A DNA stretch of 64,000 bases from CAXXOK01 sp964640955 (lineage in GTDB: Bacteria; Bacillota; Clostridia; Christensenellales; Aristaeellaceae). The notes under the pieces are model-generated. The model was not told the origin of the DNA, did no database searches, and saw only the letters and a program-made list of their open reading frames with translations. Position numbers and translations under genes: made by a program. Shown here piece after piece: positions 60,420-64,000 of this stretch; the first letter of the stretch is position 1, and each line of letters begins with the position of its first letter. The stretch lies in NCBI GenBank assembly GCA_964640955.1, contig CAZXJI010000004.1, positions 118,954 to 182,953 of the forward strand. Direction: 5' to 3'.

Positions 60420-61286
60420 ATGGTACGGGCCACTCCCCGTAAACTGCGCGCAGATTCCAGCCGCACGGTGCTCAGGCGCGCGGGCATGGACGCCCTCGCC
60501 GTGCTCATCGGACTGTTGTTCCTGTTCCCGCTGTATTGGATTCTCATTTCGTCCTTCAAGACGGACGTGGAGATTTTCAACAAGAACATCGCCTTCTGGC
60601 CCCGGGATTTCAGCGTGGAACCGTGGATACACCAGCTGACGGACAACGACTTCCTCTATTCGCTGCGCAACAGCTTCGTGATCGCCTCGCTCAACATGAT
60701 CCTCTCCACCATTTTGGGCTGCACGGCGGCCTACGGCCTGGCCCGCTTCCGCACGCCGGGCAAGAAGCTGATCATGCTGCTCTTCCTCGTCACGCAGATG
60801 ATGCCGGGCAGCCTGCTGCTCACACCCCTGTACCTGATGTTCACCGGCGTCGGGATGCTCAACAGCTTCGAGGCTCCGGTGCTGGCGATCGCCACGGGGT
60901 CGATCCCCTTCATCGTGGTCACGATGCGCCCCTTCTTCCTGGGTCTGCCCAAATCGCTGGACGAGGCGGCCCGCATCGACGGCTGCAACGCGTTCATGTC
61001 GTTCGTGCGCATCATGCTGCCCATCGCCCGGGTCGGGCTGGTCACCTGCCTGGTGTTCTGCTTCCTGCACGGCTGGAACGACCTCATCTACTCCATGACC
61101 TTCAACATCAAGGCGGCCATGCGGCCCCTCACGGCGAACATCTACAAATTTATGGATAAATACGGAACCAAGTGGAACCAGATCATGGCTTATGGTATGA
61201 TATTGGTGATTCCGGTGGTCATCATCTTCGTAAGCCTGCAAAAGTACATCGTCGGAGGGCTTACGAGCGGTGCCGTGAAAGAGTGA
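60420..61286 (+). CDS. Sugar ABC transporter permease 2 (MalG/UgpE-like)
   Basis: 288 residues: six membrane spans after a short basic N-terminus, EAA loop DEAARIDGCNAFMSFVRIMLP near 180 and C-terminal QKYIVGGLTSGAVKE, the CUT1 family tail. It starts 1 bp after permease 1 and is followed 3 bp later by a sensor kinase. No ATPase gene follows, so the importer probably uses a multitask MsmK/UgpC-type ATPase encoded elsewhere. Confidence 0.93.
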   Translation: MVRATPRKLRADSSRTVLRRAGMDALAVLIGLLFLFPLYWILISSFKTDVEIFNKNIAFWPRDFSVEPWIHQLTDNDFLYSLRNSFVIASLNMILSTILGCTAAYGLARFRTPGKKLIMLLFLVTQMMPGSLLLTPLYLMFTGVGMLNSFEAPVLAIATGSIPFIVVTMRPFFLGLPKSLDEAARIDGCNAFMSFVRIMLPIARVGLVTCLVFCFLHGWNDLIYSMTFNIKAAMRPLTANIYKFMDKYGTKWNQIMAYGMILVIPVVIIFVSLQKYIVGGLTSGAVKE

Positions 61287-61289
61287 CAC

Positions 61290-63182
61290 ATGAAAGACAG
61301 GCCCTGGCTCAAACGTCCCGTCCATACGGCAATAAGCTGGTACCAGTCCAGCTTATTGCCGCAGTTTGTTTTGCTGGCGGTGGTCACGGCCGTGCTGTTC
61401 ATGGTGGCGTCCCAGATCATCACGCGCAGCTACTTCAACACCTCCCTGCGCCAGGCGGTGGACGCCGTGGAAAGCGACACCACGCTGATCCAGGCCCGCA
61501 GCATCGAACGCCAGCTGCGCGACGACATCAACGACGTGTACGAGATCGTCATCGACCGGGACATTCTCAACGAAGCCAAGAAGATGGGCGAGGCCGAGCC
61601 TTCGGATAACGCGGTGCTGGAGCAGGAATTATACCAGATGATCAAGGACTACACCACGGGCAGCATCGTAGGCATTACAATCCGGCTGAAGAACGACCAG
61701 TTCGTGTTCTACAACCGGCTTTACGGCACCTGGCAGGGCCTGCCGTGGTTCGCCAACACCCTGTACCAGATCGGCAACAACCAGGCGCTGATCGACCTGT
61801 GCAACCTCACGATCGAAAACATGTCCATCACCCCCGGCTTTACCCCCTACGTCTTCCCCATCACAAAAACCTACCTGCTCCACATGGCCTATCCGCTCAT
61901 CGACCTGTATACGCACAAGGAATACGGCGTGGTGGTCGTAACCTTCAACACCAAAATCCTCCGCTCCCTGGTCAACTCCCCGGAGCTTTCCGCGCAAAAG
62001 GCGCTGCAGGCGTATAACATTCTGACCGGCGAGGACGGCTTTATCATCGCCCATCCGGACACCTCGCTGATCGGCAAGACCCTTTCGCTGGAACCCGAAC
62101 CCGAGGAAGGCGGACAGGAGGACACCGTATACCTCTCCGGCGATTGGCTGGTGCAGCACGAGGACGTGGGTCGCCTGGGCCTGCAGCTGTATTCGCTTAC
62201 CGACAAGCGTATCATCTCCAACCAGGCGCGCTCCTACACCTACAGCCTCCTGTTGGTGCTGGCCCTGATCGTGGTGGCGCAGCTGGCCGTGCTGATCTTT
62301 ATGATGCGGCGGATGATGTCCTCGGTGCGGGCGTTGCAGCAGGGGCTGGAAACCGTGCAGAACGGGCAGCTGGACGTATGCGTCAAACCGGTCGGCAAGC
62401 ACGAGGTGGCCCGCAGCATCGTCGCCTTCAACAGCATGACCCAGCGGCTGAAGCAATCGGAGGAAGTGGCCCGGCGGCATTCCGAGCGGACGATCGCCGC
62501 GATGGAGCGCCAGCGGATCGCCGAGGTCAAAACGCTGGAAAACCAGATCAACAGCCATTTCCTCTACAATACCCTCAACTCCATCAGCTACACCGCCATC
62601 CGCAACGGGAACCTGGCGGTTTCCCAGCAGATCAAGCACCTGGCGCACGTGCTCCGCTACACCTTCGAAAAAAGCGACGGCGTGGTGACCGTGGTCACCG
62701 AGGCGCAATGGCTGCAGGAATACCTTGCGCTGCAGAAGCTGCGCTTCGGAAACACCTTCGATTACACCATCACCGTGGATCCGGCGGTCAAAAGCTGGAC
62801 CATGCGCAAGCTGATCATACAGCCCTTTGTCGAAAACAGCGTGCTGCACGGCTTCGAGGGCCATACCTACGGCTGTTTCATCTCCGTGCATTTCAAGCCG
62901 TTCCGGGAAGACCGCATGTGCGTGGAAATCCGCGACAACGGCAACGGCATGCCGCCGGAAAGGCTGGCCGCCGTGCGCGCCTATATCCGAAGCCAGCACT
63001 ACGAACCCAGCGTGAACGGCATCGGGCTGGAGAACGCCTTTCAGCGCATCCACTCCTACTACCATAAAAAAGCGCGCATCTATCTGCGCAGCTGGGAAAA
63101 CATCGGCACCACCGTAGTGCTGCTGCTGCCGCCCTACGACGCGGACGAGGGCAAGCCGGCGGCGCCCGGCCCCCAGGCATAA
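61290..63182 (+). CDS. Sensor histidine kinase (YesM family)
   Basis: 630 residues: membrane span 1 (about 22-44), an extracellular dCache-like sensor (about 45-310), membrane span 2 (about 315-336), HAMP (about 337-390), His-kinase box ENQINSHFLYNTLNSISYT with phospho-His near 422 (the usual Pro before it is Ser), and HATPase with QPFVENSVLHGF near 514, DNGNGMPPE near 548 and NGIGLENAFQRI near 575. It lies 3 bp after the permease, so sensor and transporter share a transcript. The partner is probably the convergent response regulator. Confidence 0.93.
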   Translation: MKDRPWLKRPVHTAISWYQSSLLPQFVLLAVVTAVLFMVASQIITRSYFNTSLRQAVDAVESDTTLIQARSIERQLRDDINDVYEIVIDRDILNEAKKMGEAEPSDNAVLEQELYQMIKDYTTGSIVGITIRLKNDQFVFYNRLYGTWQGLPWFANTLYQIGNNQALIDLCNLTIENMSITPGFTPYVFPITKTYLLHMAYPLIDLYTHKEYGVVVVTFNTKILRSLVNSPELSAQKALQAYNILTGEDGFIIAHPDTSLIGKTLSLEPEPEEGGQEDTVYLSGDWLVQHEDVGRLGLQLYSLTDKRIISNQARSYTYSLLLVLALIVVAQLAVLIFMMRRMMSSVRALQQGLETVQNGQLDVCVKPVGKHEVARSIVAFNSMTQRLKQSEEVARRHSERTIAAMERQRIAEVKTLENQINSHFLYNTLNSISYTAIRNGNLAVSQQIKHLAHVLRYTFEKSDGVVTVVTEAQWLQEYLALQKLRFGNTFDYTITVDPAVKSWTMRKLIIQPFVENSVLHGFEGHTYGCFISVHFKPFREDRMCVEIRDNGNGMPPERLAAVRAYIRSQHYEPSVNGIGLENAFQRIHSYYHKKARIYLRSWENIGTTVVLLLPPYDADEGKPAAPGPQA

Positions 63183-63206
63183 GGCGCGGCTTAGAAACCT
63201 AACAAA

Positions 63207-63243
63207 CAAACGCCGGCGACTCGTCAGAGTTCGTCGGCGTTTG
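63207..63243. terminator. Bidirectional hairpin between kinase and regulator genes
   Basis: 13-bp stem with one mismatch (CAAACGCCGGCGA / TCGTCGGCGTTTG) and an 11-nt loop. It overlaps the last codons of the response regulator gene on the minus strand. Confidence 0.6.
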
Positions 63244-63976
63244 GCTGCAGCCCGTCGATCTGTTTTTTCACGTATCCGGAGGGCGATTGCCCGGTGACGT
63301 TGCGAAACACGCGGCAGAAGTACTTGGCGTCGGAAAACCCCACGGCGGAGGCGACCTCGTATATCTTCAGGTCTTCGTCCCGCTGCATCAGGCGGATGGC
63401 CTGCCCGATGCGATAGTTGCGCAGATAGTTGATGAAATTCACGCCCATGTCGCGCTTAAACAGGTAGCACAGGTATTCCGAGGTGATGTGCAGTTGCTCG
63501 CCGATGCTCTCCAGGCTGAGGCGCGTGTGGTACTGCTCGGCGATGATCTGCAGCGTCCGCGAAACCATGGGGTGGCGCACGCTGATCTCCTCGGGTATCT
63601 CCCGGCAGGGCATCGCAGCCGCCGCGCGCTTCAGGACGTTTTCGATATCCTCCAGCGTGAAAGGCTTCACCAGATAATCCAGCACGCCCTGCACCATGGC
63701 CTTGCGCGCATAGGAGAACTCCGCGTAGGCGCTGATAATGATGTAAACCGTGGACACGCCCTGCTTGTGCGCTTCGGCGATCATGGTCAGGCCGTCCATG
63801 GCGGGCATCCGGATATCCACGAAAGCCAGATCGGGCTTGAGCATACGCAGCTTGTTGAGCCCTTCCACCCCGTTGCCCGCGACCCCGACCACCTTATACT
63901 GCGGCCCGAGGTTCTTCAGCAGGTCGATCAGCCCGCGGCGGGACGCTATTTCATCCTCGATGATCACTATTCGCAT
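63224..63976 (-). CDS. AraC-type response regulator (YesN family)
   Basis: 250 residues: an N-terminal receiver (IIEDE acidic pocket, phospho-Asp in LAFVDIRMPAMDG near 54, switch Ser in IIISAYAEF near 84, Lys in DYLVKPFT near 104) and a C-terminal pair of AraC helix-turn-helix motifs (LSLESIGEQLHITSEYLCYL; IYEVASAVGFSDAKYFCRVF, with the final TGQSPSGYVKK). It should activate sugar transport/degradation genes when phosphorylated by the YesM-like kinase. Unusually it converges on the kinase gene instead of following it. The start at 63976 is close to the window end. Confidence 0.92.
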   Translation of the reverse strand: MRIVIIEDEIASRRGLIDLLKNLGPQYKVVGVAGNGVEGLNKLRMLKPDLAFVDIRMPAMDGLTMIAEAHKQGVSTVYIIISAYAEFSYARKAMVQGVLDYLVKPFTLEDIENVLKRAAAAMPCREIPEEISVRHPMVSRTLQIIAEQYHTRLSLESIGEQLHITSEYLCYLFKRDMGVNFINYLRNYRIGQAIRLMQRDEDLKIYEVASAVGFSDAKYFCRVFRNVTGQSPSGYVKKQIDGLQPNADEL

Positions 63977-64000
63977 ATGTTCTCGCTGCCTTTACCTGTA

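Overview
The window looks like a piece of a high-GC (roughly 60-65 % by eye) chromosome from a clostridial Firmicute, probably a fermentative gut anaerobe related to Oscillospiraceae or Christensenellales. Supporting signs are strong AGGAGG-type ribosome binding sites, many SigA-like promoters (TTGACA-like, 17 bp, TATAAT-like) standing out from GC-rich DNA, a DUF1385-prmC-prfA-sua5-ywlE cluster, YtvI-like and YycJ-RlmH genes, LacI and YesMN-type regulators, and several sugar ABC transporters. The lineage is an inference. I see no rRNA, tRNA, phage, transposase or CRISPR array.

Layout. 1-6450 (minus): one operon read gpsA, DUF1385, prmC, prfA, sua5, ywlE, PHP phosphoesterase (cut by the window edge), joining translation termination, tRNA t6A synthesis and arginine dephosphorylation. 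6516-10472: a HerA-like ATPase (+), a repeat element, a flavin reductase (-) and a metallophosphoesterase (+). 10513-16271 (minus): pyruvate kinase, alpha-xylosidase, MBL hydrolase and a PfkB kinase. 16359-19851 (minus): Ogt, an Lgt-like membrane protein, a phosphodiester glycosidase and a Cys-cluster protein. 19976-24037 (+): MFS sugar transporter, glycerophosphodiesterase, YycJ, a small protein and RlmH. 24047-26914: flavodoxin and FMN-binding protein (-), an orphan substrate-binding protein and a secreted three-repeat protein (+). 27020-30660 (-): LacI regulator and GH94 cellobiose-phosphorylase-like enzyme. 31049-37666: guaB (+), then YtvI, an L,D-transpeptidase and an XRE-cupin/acyl-CoA-synthetase pair (-). 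37935-46470 (+): a UDP-sugar-acid cassette (WbpA, WbpB, WbpD-like), an aldo/keto reductase, a second copy of the repeat, class I ribonucleotide reductase nrdAB and YjbQ. 46515-47672 (-): diguanylate cyclase.

47928-63976 is a carbohydrate region: a minus-strand MalEFG-like ABC operon; a divergent secreted GH53 endo-galactanase; two tandem GH31 glycosidases; a second ABC importer (binding protein plus two permeases) continuing into a YesM-like sensor kinase; and a convergent YesN-like AraC response regulator. No ABC ATPase is encoded near either importer, so a shared MsmK-type ATPase elsewhere is likely. Together with the alpha-xylosidase and GH94 genes, this suggests growth on plant galactans, xylogluco-oligosaccharides and beta-glucan oligosaccharides.

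The most unusual item is a pair of near-identical, palindromic, hairpin-flanked intergenic repeats 33.5 kb apart in opposite orientation (8488-8770 and 42046-42208). They have terminal inverted repeats, and one copy carries a 120-nt extra apical segment. Other notable points are a TATGCGCATA operator candidate placed twice around the second ABC operon promoter, binding proteins lacking lipobox cysteines next to an Lgt homologue that has lost key residues, and a metallophosphoesterase whose GNHD motif reads GECD.
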